36,529 bases of DNA from Litoreibacter sp. GTDB taxonomy: Bacteria > Pseudomonadota > Alphaproteobacteria > Rhodobacterales > Rhodobacteraceae. The notes under the pieces are model-generated. The model was not told the DNA's origin, searched no databases, and saw nothing but the letters and a program-made list of their open reading frames with translations. Each line of letters opens with the position of its first letter. Position 1 is the stretch's first letter. Location of the stretch: the NCBI GenBank assembly GCA_026710325.1, contig JAPORH010000009.1:1-36529 (forward strand). The letters are read 5' to 3'. Position numbers and translations under genes: made by a program. Shown piece by piece: positions 1-6,840 of this stretch.

Positions 1-159
1 AAGCTTCAATTCGAATCCTTTTCGCTCCTCGTTTCAAGTAGCGTCGTGTACTATGCCAGTAGGGATAAAAAATGTAATAAAAACAAAATTTTACAAATAA
101 TTGAGCCTCAGGTTGTCATTACAATTTGACATCTTGTAAGGAGTAACCGACCATCGAGC
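1..159. other. AT-rich upstream region of aerR
   Basis: No gene is visible. The stretch is AT-rich between about 60 and 110 and carries the PpsR-type operator at 114-131. A GAGGAG on the minus strand near 25-30 could be the ribosome binding site of a divergent gene starting beyond the window edge, but no start codon is seen. The first six bases form a HindIII site, which may reflect clone construction or chance. Confidence 0.4.
114..131. promoter_or_regulatory. PpsR/CrtJ operator upstream of aerR
   Basis: The sequence TGTCATTACAATTTGACA is a perfect match to the published PpsR/CrtJ consensus TGT-N12-ACA, including the extended TGTC-N10-GACA form. Its right half contains TTGACA (126-131), which could be the -35 element of the aerR promoter, so bound repressor would block polymerase. 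It lies about 95 bp before the favoured aerR start. Since ppsR follows aerR closely, this suggests autoregulation. The match is seen; binding is inferred. Confidence 0.65.
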
Positions 160-225
160 TTGATACGGGTTACAGCACGGCATCCTAGAGCCGTTTATAG
201 AACTGACTTTGAAGGGAGGAAGTCT

Positions 226-1017
226 TTGACACAGCGCTCCCCAAAAAGCGCACCCGAAACGGGCATCGATTGGAATAGATTCGCTTTCAGAGCGCTGTCA
301 ATTCTGGCAAAAGACTTGCGTATGACAGGGAAACTGCAACCTCGACGCCTTGAGCTTTTCGTTGAAAAGCTACGGGTCGCCGTATCATCGCGCGACCCTG
401 AAGCTGCGCCTGCTGTCATCTCGAAAATGCGTGAAGCGCAGATCAGCAGTTTTGTAATTGCGGACCATTATATCCCTGAGGTCGCGCGTAGGCTCGGGGA
501 GGCTTGGTGCTCCGACGAGATGGATTTCGCCACGGTCACGATCGGTTCGGCGCGCTTGCAAGGCATTCTGCGCAGCCTCGGTCCGGAATGGAGCGCTGAA
601 GATCAGCACATTAACCCGACCGCGCCCCGTTGCATGGTCATCGTGCCGGCGGGTGCGCAGCATACTTTGGGCGCGACGATCTTGGCGGGTCAGCTGCGCC
701 GATCTGGAATTTCGGTCTCCCTCGTTGTTGGGGCTCAGCCTGCAACTTTGAGCGCGAGATGTGAGGGCGCAAGCTACGACGCCTTCTTGATCTCCGCCTC
801 CGAGCATGAGAAGTTGAACGATATCAAACGTATCGTAGAAGCGGTGCGGTCAGCCGGGGAGAAAACGCCGGTGATAGTTGGGGGCAATGTACTGGCATTG
901 GCAGCAGATGTGGAAACGCAAACCGGGGCAGACCTCGCGACCAGTGATGTAGAGGCAGCCATTCGCTTCTGCGGCTTCGATGCGCGCTTGCTTCACCTTG
1001 TGGGCGAAGAGTCATGA
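226..1017 (+). CDS. aerR: Cobalamin-binding AerR/PpaA-type antirepressor
   Basis: A 263-residue protein of the AerR/PpaA family: cobalamin-binding antirepressors that oppose PpsR/CrtJ at photosynthesis promoters. An N-terminal helical part includes the stretch F-A-T-V-T-x-G-S-A-R-x-x-x-I-L-R-S-L, and a B12-binding Rossmann-like half follows with H-T-L-G, the axial-histidine motif HxxG. With the start chosen here that histidine is residue 146, close to His145 of R. capsulatus AerR. TTG at 226 is preferred because GGAGGA (215-220) lies five bases before it. An in-frame TTG at 160 would give 285 residues, but AAGGAG (138-143) is too far from it. R. capsulatus AerR has long and short forms, so both starts could matter. 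ppsR begins 34 bp downstream. The family is clear; regulation of photosynthesis genes is inferred from context. Confidence 0.85.
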   Translation: MTQRSPKSAPETGIDWNRFAFRALSILAKDLRMTGKLQPRRLELFVEKLRVAVSSRDPEAAPAVISKMREAQISSFVIADHYIPEVARRLGEAWCSDEMDFATVTIGSARLQGILRSLGPEWSAEDQHINPTAPRCMVIVPAGAQHTLGATILAGQLRRSGISVSLVVGAQPATLSARCEGASYDAFLISASEHEKLNDIKRIVEAVRSAGEKTPVIVGGNVLALAADVETQTGADLATSDVEAAIRFCGFDARLLHLVGEES

Positions 1018-1051
1018 TTGCGGCCAATACGCAACTCTCGGGCGGCCGTGC

Positions 1052-2455
1052 ATGATGACTAACGCGGATCATAACTGGACATCCGGGCTCGTCCCGCTGA
1101 TTGAGCCGCATCAATTGGCCGATATTCTCGCGCAAGTCTCGGATCTTGCATTGTTCATATCACCAACTGGCGACGTGAGTGGTGCCATGAGCAATCCGAG
1201 CTTCATGTCGAGCACTGATTTTTCCAGCTGGGTCGGGCAAAACCTGTCCGAACAGTTGACCGTTGAAAGCATACCGAAGTTCAAAATGCGGCTTGGTGAC
1301 ATTGCCGCAAAAGGGGGCGCGACCCACGCCGTGGAGTTGAACCATTCGACGCGTGGCAGTTCGCCGGAGTTCCCGATGCGCTACAGCTTCCACCCGGTCG
1401 ATGGTGGGAACAGCATCCTTATGCTGGGCCGAGACCTGCGCCCGGTCGCCGAAATGCAGCAACAGCTGGTGGCCGCGCAGATTGCGCTCGAGAAAGACTA
1501 CGAAGCGCAGCGCGAATATGACACGCGGTTCCGCGTTTTGATGACCTCCAGCAATGAAGTCATTTTATTTGCCGGCGCCAACAATGGTGAAATCGCTGAT
1601 TGCAACACTGCAGCGGCCAATTTCTTTGATAGTACGCGGGACGAATTGATCGGTACCAATATCGCCAAACTCTTTGAGCCAAAGCGTAATAACGGTCTGG
1701 TGCGCGAGCTTGTCGAAGCGGACACTTCAGACAGCAGCAGTGACGTATCCGTTTTTCTCAAAGGGACTGAGACCGAGGCCGTCATTCACCCAACCTTGTT
1801 TCGGTCCTCCGGGGAACGGGTTATGCTCTGTCGCATAAATCCAGGCGGCTCTGCCCCTGCGCGTTCCAATGAACTTCAGCAAAACCTGAATGCGCTCTAT
1901 AAAGACGGCGTAGATGCCGTCGTATTCGTCAATGGGACAGGCGGTATCCTGAGCGCGAATCCGGCGTTTTTTGCATTGGCGGATGTCACGCATGAACAGT
2001 CTATTCGTGGCCGGTCCATCTCGGATTTCATGAGCCGTGGAAGCGTCGATTTAAACGTGCTTTTGGAAAATACGGCGCGCTCGGGCTCAATGCGGCTTTA
2101 TGCGACACGTCTTGTGGGGGAGCACGGCACGGAGCGTCCGATTGAGGTGTCTACGACCCGGCTTGGTGCGAGTGGGGAACATGTGTTCGCCCTGATCATA
2201 CGCGACGCCAGCCGAGTCGAAGCACTGCGCACTCCAGCCTCTCAATTGACCGAAGCCGATATGCGGTCTGTCATTGAGTTGATTGGCAGCCAGACCTTGA
2301 AAGACATTGTGGCTCGGACTACTGACGTGGTCGAGAAAATGTGCATCGAGACAGCGGTAGAGCTGACGTCGAACAACCGTGTCGCGGCCGCCGAAATGCT
2401 GGGTCTGTCCCGCCAGTCGCTTTACGTCAAACTGCGCAAATACGACCTCCTCTAG
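1052..2455 (+). CDS. ppsR: PpsR/CrtJ redox-responsive transcriptional repressor
   Basis: A 467-residue protein, matching the usual 464-469 residues of PpsR/CrtJ, the repressor of bacteriochlorophyll, carotenoid and light-harvesting genes under oxygen or light. Seen: an N-terminal domain (about 20-130), a Q-rich helical linker (about 134-155), PAS-like domains (about 160-265 and 285-385), and a C-terminal Fis-type helix-turn-helix ending in S-R-Q-S-L-Y-V-K-L-R-K-Y. Cys260 and Cys431 sit where R. sphaeroides PpsR has its redox cysteines Cys251 and Cys424; Cys184 is an extra one. The start is ATG 1052 (or 1055). Longer reading frames back to 980 would overlap aerR and exceed the family length. 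The ribosome binding site is weak, so translation may be coupled to aerR. An aerR-like gene also follows, so the repressor is flanked by two potential cobalamin-binding partners. Confidence 0.9.
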   Translation: MMTNADHNWTSGLVPLIEPHQLADILAQVSDLALFISPTGDVSGAMSNPSFMSSTDFSSWVGQNLSEQLTVESIPKFKMRLGDIAAKGGATHAVELNHSTRGSSPEFPMRYSFHPVDGGNSILMLGRDLRPVAEMQQQLVAAQIALEKDYEAQREYDTRFRVLMTSSNEVILFAGANNGEIADCNTAAANFFDSTRDELIGTNIAKLFEPKRNNGLVRELVEADTSDSSSDVSVFLKGTETEAVIHPTLFRSSGERVMLCRINPGGSAPARSNELQQNLNALYKDGVDAVVFVNGTGGILSANPAFFALADVTHEQSIRGRSISDFMSRGSVDLNVLLENTARSGSMRLYATRLVGEHGTERPIEVSTTRLGASGEHVFALIIRDASRVEALRTPASQLTEADMRSVIELIGSQTLKDIVARTTDVVEKMCIETAVELTSNNRVAAAEMLGLSRQSLYVKLRKYDLL

Positions 2456-2486
2456 ACCGCGCCCTTTTGGTACCGCAACGCAGGTA

Positions 2487-2504
2487 AGCAAAGCCGCGCT
2501 TGCT
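2487..2504 (+). terminator. Weak hairpin after ppsR
   Basis: AGCAAAGC and GCTTGCT pair with one bulged A around a three-base loop, 32 bp after the ppsR stop. No T-run follows, so at most it is an attenuator or mRNA-stabilising hairpin between ppsR and the second aerR-like gene. Confidence 0.25.
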
Positions 2505-2527
2505 ACTATTGGCGTTTCGTCTACAAT
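2500..2527 (+). promoter_or_regulatory. Possible promoter of the second aerR-like gene
   Basis: TTGCTA (2500-2505) and TACAAT (2522-2527) are separated by 16 bp, a reasonable sigma-70-like pair 64 bp before the GTG start at 2591. No TGT-N12-ACA operator is present in this gap, so this gene may be expressed independently of the PpsR-controlled aerR promoter. Alphaproteobacterial promoters are loose, so this is tentative. Confidence 0.3.
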
Positions 2528-2590
2528 ATGAGCACTAATACTTCGAATTGACGTGAACGTGCACTTAGTTTTGTCGAGAGGACTAAGTCA

Positions 2591-3418
2591 GTGGCGAACG
2601 ACGATGACGACCTTTTCGAACCAGTTGTGTTCGAAAAAAGCTACTCTGAGATTAGAGATCTCAAGGCACGTTTTCCGGAAGAAATCGTGGCAGCTTTGGC
2701 GCGTGAAGTGCTGGCAAGGCTGGCGCAACACAGATCTGCCTTTGGTGCCACCCGTGCTCCCGTAGCCGACGAAACAATTGAAGACCTCGCCTATGCCCTG
2801 ATTGATTCCGATCAGGACGCGGCTAAACGCATGATCCTTAAAATGCGCTCCGAGGGGACCCGCGACGAGCTGCTTTATTTGCTCTTTCTTGCGAGTGCGG
2901 CGCGCAAACTGGGCGAGTGGTGGACTGAGGACAAGATCACCTTTGCGCAAGTAACCACTGGAAGTGGCCGGGTCTACGCGATTTTGCGCAGCTTAAAGCC
3001 TGTCCATTCTGCTCGCTTTGTTAAGGGTCCGCACCGCAATGCGCTCTTTGCGCAGACACCGGGCGATGACCACTCGCTCGGAATCAAGATGGCCGCAGAT
3101 TTGATGCGCGTCGACGGTTGGGACATAGACCTTGTGTTCGACCTCGATCACGATACGCTTTTGCAACGCATTGCGATGACTGATCCGCCGATTATCGGGA
3201 TATCGGCGGCTGGTGCACATGCGTTGCCCAGCCTTGCCAAACTTGTTCTTGCGATCAGGGTTTGGTCGCCCAGCACACTTATCCTTGTCAGCGGGAACGT
3301 TGTCGAAACATCGCGCGAGACAGTTGCGCTTATGGGTGTTGACGCGATGACTTCTAATATTGATACCGCCCGGGAAGAGCTCGAACGGCTCTGGTCCGTC
3401 GTAGAAAGCAAGTCATAA
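2591..3418 (+). CDS. Second cobalamin-binding AerR/PpaA-like regulator
   Basis: A 275-residue paralogue of the first gene. It shares the central signature (F-A-Q-V-T-x-G-S-G-R, then I-L-R-S-L-K-P) and a B12-binding half with D-D-H-S-L-G, a complete DxHxxG motif with the candidate axial His at residue 161, followed by S-G-N-V near 238 where cobalamin domains usually have a glycine pair. The GTG start is supported by GAGAGGA (2576-2582) eight bases upstream. Unlike the first paralogue it has an acidic N-terminus and a full DxHxxG rather than A-Q-H-x-x-G, so the two may differ in cobalamin affinity or light response. It probably modulates PpsR, but it could serve another regulator. Overall identity to the first protein looks low outside the signature. 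Confidence 0.8.
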   Translation: MANDDDDLFEPVVFEKSYSEIRDLKARFPEEIVAALAREVLARLAQHRSAFGATRAPVADETIEDLAYALIDSDQDAAKRMILKMRSEGTRDELLYLLFLASAARKLGEWWTEDKITFAQVTTGSGRVYAILRSLKPVHSARFVKGPHRNALFAQTPGDDHSLGIKMAADLMRVDGWDIDLVFDLDHDTLLQRIAMTDPPIIGISAAGAHALPSLAKLVLAIRVWSPSTLILVSGNVVETSRETVALMGVDAMTSNIDTAREELERLWSVVESKS

Positions 3419-3422
3419 AAAA

Positions 3423-3447
3423 GCGGCCCCGAAAATGTCGGAGCCGC
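3423..3447 (-). terminator. Terminator of the cytochrome c2 gene, possibly bidirectional
   Basis: GCGGC and GCCGC plus CCGA and TCGG form a stem of about ten pairs with one mismatch, between the convergent aerR-like and cytochrome genes. Read on the minus strand it is followed by TTTTTT, a standard intrinsic terminator for the cytochrome. On the plus strand an A/T-rich tail follows, so it may also work weakly for the regulator gene. Confidence 0.8.
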
Positions 3448-3468
3448 AAAATTTTCGTTTTACCTAAA

Positions 3469-3915
3469 TTAGCTGGATGGGCCGACAGAGACCAAATAGG
3501 CCCAAAGGTTCTTCGCGTCGTCTTCATCACGCAGGCGGAACTGCATCTTGGAACGCGCTTTGTCGTCTAGCACGCGCTCGAGCCATTTCTTGGGATCAGC
3601 GACGTATTCGACGAAGTTTGCTTCGTCCCAGCCATCAGGCACTGCGCCGGTTTCGGCCACAGCCGCCAAGGAGTCACCGTACTTGTCGAAACCCTCATAG
3701 CCGCCTGGTGTACGCTGGTAGATGCCATACAGGTTCGGGCCGGTTTTGCCGCCTTTTTGAATCGCGTCGCCGTCAGCGGTTTCGATCATGTGGCAGGATT
3801 TGCACTTTCTGAAGACCTTTTCACCCTCTGCCGCATCGCCAGTGGCATGGCCATCGGCAAAAACTGGGGCTGCCGCCACAGACAAGGCGAAGGTCGCTAC
3901 AGTCATGAATTTCAT
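3469..3915 (-). CDS. cycA: Periplasmic cytochrome c2-type electron carrier
   Basis: A 148-residue secreted class I c-type cytochrome. The signal peptide is about residues 1-20, with A-x-A-type cleavage after VFA. The heme site C-K-S-C-H is at residues 38-42, T-G-P-N-L-Y-G follows, and the likely sixth ligand is the Met in S-K-M-Q-F near the C-terminus. Size and layout match R. sphaeroides cytochrome c2, which carries electrons from bc1 to the reaction centre and cytochrome c oxidase. ATG at 3915 is chosen because AGGAG lies eight bases upstream; an in-frame GTG three codons earlier would overlap that site. It faces the photosynthesis-type regulators, consistent with a phototrophic role, but roseobacters also use such cytochromes in respiration. 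No PpsR-type site lies in its promoter region. A c-550/c-551 relative cannot be excluded. Confidence 0.85.
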   Translation of the reverse strand: MKFMTVATFALSVAAAPVFADGHATGDAAEGEKVFRKCKSCHMIETADGDAIQKGGKTGPNLYGIYQRTPGGYEGFDKYGDSLAAVAETGAVPDGWDEANFVEYVADPKKWLERVLDDKARSKMQFRLRDEDDAKNLWAYLVSVGPSS

Positions 3916-4033
3916 TGGAATCACTCCTCTCCGTATCGCGCTCTAACCTAGTCTGCTGACAGTTAGGGTAAAGGGGCGTCTCAGTATTTCTCCAAAAATT
4001 GACCATGACGGATATCATTGGGTGCTCTAAACG

Positions 4034-4062
4034 TTGAGATTGGTCGAAAAACTTGTTATTTT
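4034..4062 (+). promoter_or_regulatory. Putative promoter of rsfS-rlmH
   Basis: TTGAGA (4034-4039) and TATTTT (4057-4062) are separated by 17 bp. A transcript starting near 4069 would exclude the upstream TTG at 4018 and lead into GGAGG at 4104-4108 and the proposed rsfS start at 4117. Based on spacing and sequence only. Confidence 0.4.
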
Positions 4063-4116
4063 GAGACTATCCCAGGTGCCGGGATTGCCAGGCATCGCTG
4101 TACGGAGGTTCGAGCA

Positions 4117-4539
4117 CTGTCTCACCAAACTGATCTGGGCGCAGTTACCGCCCCGAAAACGACCAACCCGGTCGAAACCGAACACCAAGTCTCCAGCGAA
4201 GCGCTGCTAGATTGGGTCATGTCCAACCTCAACGACGAAAAAGCCGAAGAGATCGTGCAGATTGACCTGCGCGGGCGCTCTGAGATTGCCGACTACATGG
4301 TGATCTGTTCTGGCCGCTCGACCCGGCAAGTGACCGCGCTGGCCGACAAGCTGACTGCGAAACTGAAGGAAGAATTTGGCCGTGTCGCTAAGGTCGAGGG
4401 CAAAAGCGCGGGCGATTGGGTCTTGATCGATACAGGCGATGTTGTTGTGCATGTCTTCCGCCCCGAAGTGCGGGAGTTCTATCAGCTCGAAAAAATGTGG
4501 CTGCCTGCAAGCGGCGAAGCTGAAGCCAGCAAAAGCTGA
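4117..4539 (+). CDS. rsfS: Ribosomal silencing factor RsfS
   Basis: RsfS (Iojap/YbeB family) binds ribosomal protein uL14 and blocks subunit joining when nutrients are scarce. The core E-I-V-Q-I-D-L-R-G, A-D-Y-M-V-I-C-S-G-R-S-T-R-Q, G-D-W-V-L-I-D and V-H-V-F-R-P-E-V-R-E-F-Y-Q-L-E is diagnostic. The start is uncertain. The frame stays open back to TTG 4018 (173 residues, longer than the family norm), and the only ATG, near 4219, would remove conserved sequence. CTG at 4117 has GGAGG (4104-4108) eight bases before it and a promoter-like pair upstream, giving 140 residues, so it is used here as an unusual start. The stop overlaps the rlmH ATG by one base, so the two are co-translated. The usual upstream partner nadD is absent. 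Confidence 0.88.
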   Translation: MSHQTDLGAVTAPKTTNPVETEHQVSSEALLDWVMSNLNDEKAEEIVQIDLRGRSEIADYMVICSGRSTRQVTALADKLTAKLKEEFGRVAKVEGKSAGDWVLIDTGDVVVHVFRPEVREFYQLEKMWLPASGEAEASKS

Positions 4540-5009
4540 TGCGCGTCCATGTTTGCGCTGTTGGCCGTCTCAGGGCGGGGCCGGAGCGCGAGCTGATCGA
4601 TGATTATTTGACCCGGTTTGACCGCACAGGCAGAAACCTTGGATTGGGGCCTACCAACATCATTGAGGTCGAGGATAAAAACGGCGGAAAGCAATCGACC
4701 GAGGCCGACCTGCTGCGCCGCTCTATTCCAAAAGGCTCGGTGACATGCGCTTTGGATGAGCGTGGAAAAACACTGTCCAGTCCTGATTTTGCCAATCTGC
4801 TCGCCCGCTGGCGCGACGAAGGACGGCAGGACCTCGCATTTATCATTGGCGGCGCCGACGGAATTGCCCCTGATCTGCGCGCCGAGGTTGATCAGACCCT
4901 GTCCTTCGGGAAGATGGTTTGGCCCCATATGCTCGCCCGCGTCATGCTCGCTGAACAGCTTTACCGTGCGGCCTCGATCCTTGCGGGCGCGCCCTACCAT
5001 AGGGTTTGA
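4539..5009 (+). CDS. rlmH: 23S rRNA pseudouridine-1915 N3-methyltransferase RlmH
   Basis: A SPOUT-class methyltransferase of 156 residues, the usual length, that uses S-adenosylmethionine to methylate pseudouridine 1915 in helix 69 of 23S rRNA. The C-terminal trefoil-knot motifs are present: F-I-I-G-G-A-D-G near residue 103, the conserved M-L-A-E-Q-L-Y-R-A helix, and the terminal Y-H-R. The ATG overlaps the rsfS stop by one base, showing tight coupling. In other alphaproteobacteria rsfS-rlmH is commonly followed by the gpmI/envC/ctpA/rppH series. Here that series resumes only at 19.6 kb, after a polysaccharide island that begins four bases downstream. Confidence 0.95.
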   Translation: MRVHVCAVGRLRAGPERELIDDYLTRFDRTGRNLGLGPTNIIEVEDKNGGKQSTEADLLRRSIPKGSVTCALDERGKTLSSPDFANLLARWRDEGRQDLAFIIGGADGIAPDLRAEVDQTLSFGKMVWPHMLARVMLAEQLYRAASILAGAPYHRV

Positions 5010-5012
5010 GCG

Positions 5013-5798
5013 ATGCGCCTGCTGATATTGGGCGCAAACGGGAAGCTCGCGCGGCTTTTGCGCGCGTCATGGCCGAAGTCTAAAGAGCCTGAACCAGTTT
5101 GGCTGGACACACCCAACATAGACCTGCGCAGCGCAAGCCAAGCTTTGAGCGATGCCATGAAAGGGGTGGACGCGGTTTTGAACCTGGCAGGTGTGACGCG
5201 CGAAACCGGCACGCGCGCATTTTCAGACAACGTGGCCATCGCGCACACAGTCTTGTCCAGCGCTGCGGGCCTTCCGGTGATTTTATGTTCTAGCGCCGCT
5301 GTCTATGGCGATCGCAACGAGGTCTGCCACGAAGACATGCCGGCCAAACCGCTATCGCCCTATGGCAGATCAAAGCTGGAGATGGAGCAGGTCGCTGCAG
5401 ATTTCGAAGGGGCGACATGCCTGAGGATTAGCAATGTCGCTGGCGCAGACGCGTTGTTCGGGCATGTGAGGGAGCACTACCAATTGGATCGGTTTCCCGG
5501 CGGCGGATTTCCCGTGCGCAGCTATATCGGTCCGCACCACCTTGCCTCCGTGATAGCAAAGCTCGCCCTTTTGGCTGGCGCGGGGCGTTCGTTGCCCAAA
5601 ATTCTCAATGTTGCGGCAGAAACACCGGTTCGAATGGACGCGCTTCTGGATGAGGCTGGTAAGGATTGGACGCCCGTTCCGGCGCCACTTGGTGCCATTG
5701 AATCCGTTCATCTCGATATTTCGCGCTTAGCTAAGCTTCTGGCAACCAATTCGCCTTACCCTTCTGTGTTAGAGGATTTACGCGCTGTCAGAAGGTAG
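5013..5798 (+). CDS. NAD-dependent epimerase/dehydratase (extended SDR)
   Basis: A 261-residue nucleotide-sugar-type epimerase/dehydratase. The N-terminal dinucleotide site G-A-N-G-K-L-A is at residues 7-13, the active-site Ser region C-S-S-A-A-V-Y-G at 92-99, and the catalytic Y-x-x-x-K pair is Tyr117 and Lys121. It is shorter than GalE-type enzymes, with a reduced C-terminal substrate domain, so the sugar substrate cannot be named. It starts four bases after rlmH and ends three bases before a phosphoglycosyl transferase gene. In such pairs the epimerase often makes the sugar loaded first onto the lipid carrier (known for PglC/WcaJ-type loci; inferred here). It marks the left end of the polysaccharide island. 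Confidence 0.82.
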   Translation: MRLLILGANGKLARLLRASWPKSKEPEPVWLDTPNIDLRSASQALSDAMKGVDAVLNLAGVTRETGTRAFSDNVAIAHTVLSSAAGLPVILCSSAAVYGDRNEVCHEDMPAKPLSPYGRSKLEMEQVAADFEGATCLRISNVAGADALFGHVREHYQLDRFPGGGFPVRSYIGPHHLASVIAKLALLAGAGRSLPKILNVAAETPVRMDALLDEAGKDWTPVPAPLGAIESVHLDISRLAKLLATNSPYPSVLEDLRAVRR

Positions 5799-5801
5799 AA
5801 G

Positions 5802-6485
5802 ATGCGCCTGGGAAAACGGATTTTTGACTGTGTCTGCGCGACTGCGTTGGCGCTTTTGATCCTTCCCTGGATTGGCTGGATCGCATTTCGTGTCTGGCGG
5901 CAAGGCGACGGACCAATCTTGTATCGCGCGGAGCGGATGCGCGGGCTGGACCGGCCTTTTACACTCTATAAATTCCGAACCATGAGCCATCACTCGCGTG
6001 AAGAAATTGGTGTGACGGGCGGTGACAAGATCGACCGTATCACCCCCTATGGGGCAAAGCTTCGCAGGCGCCATCTTGATGAATTGCCGCAGCTATGGAA
6101 CGTCATCAGGGGTGACATTAGCTTCGTGGGCCCGCGCCCGCCGTTACGCGAATTTACAGAGCGCTTTCCGGAGGTTTATGGCCAAATTTTGAATGACCGC
6201 CCCGGCGTTACAGGACTTGCCACTTTGCTCTACAACAACACTGAAGAAACGCTGCTTGCACAATGTGGCACACCTGAGCAGACTGACGAGACTTATTGCA
6301 CGCGTTGCATTCCTGCCAAAGCGCGGCTTGATCTGTTTTACCAACAAAAAGCCAGCTTCGGACTCGATCTCTGGATCATCGGTACCACCTTGCGACAGAT
6401 TTTCAGCAAAGAGCCCTCATCTCGCCAGGTGCAAAAGCGCAAAAGCAGCGCACGCGCTCCTGTCCCTTTGTTAACCTCCAGCTGA
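5802..6485 (+). CDS. PglC-like undecaprenyl-phosphate phosphoglycosyl transferase
   Basis: A 227-residue monotopic phosphoglycosyl transferase (bacterial sugar transferase family). It moves a sugar-1-phosphate from a UDP-sugar to undecaprenyl phosphate, the first membrane step of repeat-unit assembly. Seen: an N-terminal hydrophobic segment (about 10-30) of the re-entrant type, K-F-R-T-M at 57-61, the catalytic Asp-Glu dyad D93-E94 in L-D-E-L-P-Q-L-W-N, and G-P-R-P-P at 110-114. It is the minimal PglC-like form without the extra N-terminal helices of WbaP/WcaJ. It follows the epimerase gene by three bases. It is probably the committed initiating transferase for the polymer made by this locus. 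Confidence 0.9.
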   Translation: MRLGKRIFDCVCATALALLILPWIGWIAFRVWRQGDGPILYRAERMRGLDRPFTLYKFRTMSHHSREEIGVTGGDKIDRITPYGAKLRRRHLDELPQLWNVIRGDISFVGPRPPLREFTERFPEVYGQILNDRPGVTGLATLLYNNTEETLLAQCGTPEQTDETYCTRCIPAKARLDLFYQQKASFGLDLWIIGTTLRQIFSKEPSSRQVQKRKSSARAPVPLLTSS

Positions 6486-6497
6486 GAAAAACCTGCC

Positions 6498-6519
6498 CGC
6501 GCGCCGCGTTTTCCGCGCG
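6498..6519 (+). terminator. GC hairpin after the sugar transferase gene
   Basis: Two copies of the self-complementary CGCGCG (6498-6503 and 6514-6519) can pair around a ten-base loop, 13 bp after the sugar transferase stop. No T-run follows. It may be a weak terminator separating the rsfS-to-sugar-transferase unit from the spike base gene. Confidence 0.3.
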
Positions 6520-6573
6520 TCGCAGATTCCGGCGTCAACCCATGGCGCCTTCACATGGATTGGCAGGATTTTT

Positions 6574-6834
6574 ATGGATAAATTTTCAAACTTCCCCACG
6601 ACCCCGATCTCTCCGGCGCGTAACGGGGAGCAGGTTTCCCCGAGCGACAGCACTGATTTGAGCCAAGTCAGCCGCGCTTTGTACATCGGCCAAGGCGGCG
6701 ATCTGAATGTGGTCATGGCCGACGGCGCGACCATCTTGTTCGAGGCCGTTCCCGGCGGCTCGCTGCTGCCGGTGCGCGCCGAACGTGTAACGGCGTCGGG
6801 GACATCGGCCAGCGGCATCGTCGCGCTCTGGTAG
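6574..6834 (+). CDS. ghsA: GTA head-spike base protein (RcGTA Rcc01079 family)
   Basis: An 86-residue protein resembling the spike base protein family typified by rcc01079 of the R. capsulatus gene transfer agent. There the spike base joins the capsid vertex to a fibre that binds the cell capsule. The diagnostic core is R-A-L-Y-I-G-x-G-G-D-L-x-V-V-M-A-D-G near residues 34-52, then G-S-L-L-P-V-R-A-x-R-V and the C-terminal I-V-A-L-W. The ATG has AGGA (6565-6568) at good spacing. A strong plus-strand terminator follows at 6866-6897, so this is probably a single-gene unit. The likely fibre partner is 3.8 kb away on the other strand (10626-12857). Similar small proteins occur in prophages, but no other phage gene is present here. 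The family call is from remembered sequence features. Confidence 0.75.
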   Translation: MDKFSNFPTTPISPARNGEQVSPSDSTDLSQVSRALYIGQGGDLNVVMADGATILFEAVPGGSLLPVRAERVTASGTSASGIVALW

Positions 6835-6840
6835 CAGGTG

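Noticed and set aside
73-95. TGTAA and TTACA flanking an A/T-rich core as a second PpsR site
   Set aside because: TGT and ACA are 17 bases apart, not 12, and the core is simple AT-rich sequence.
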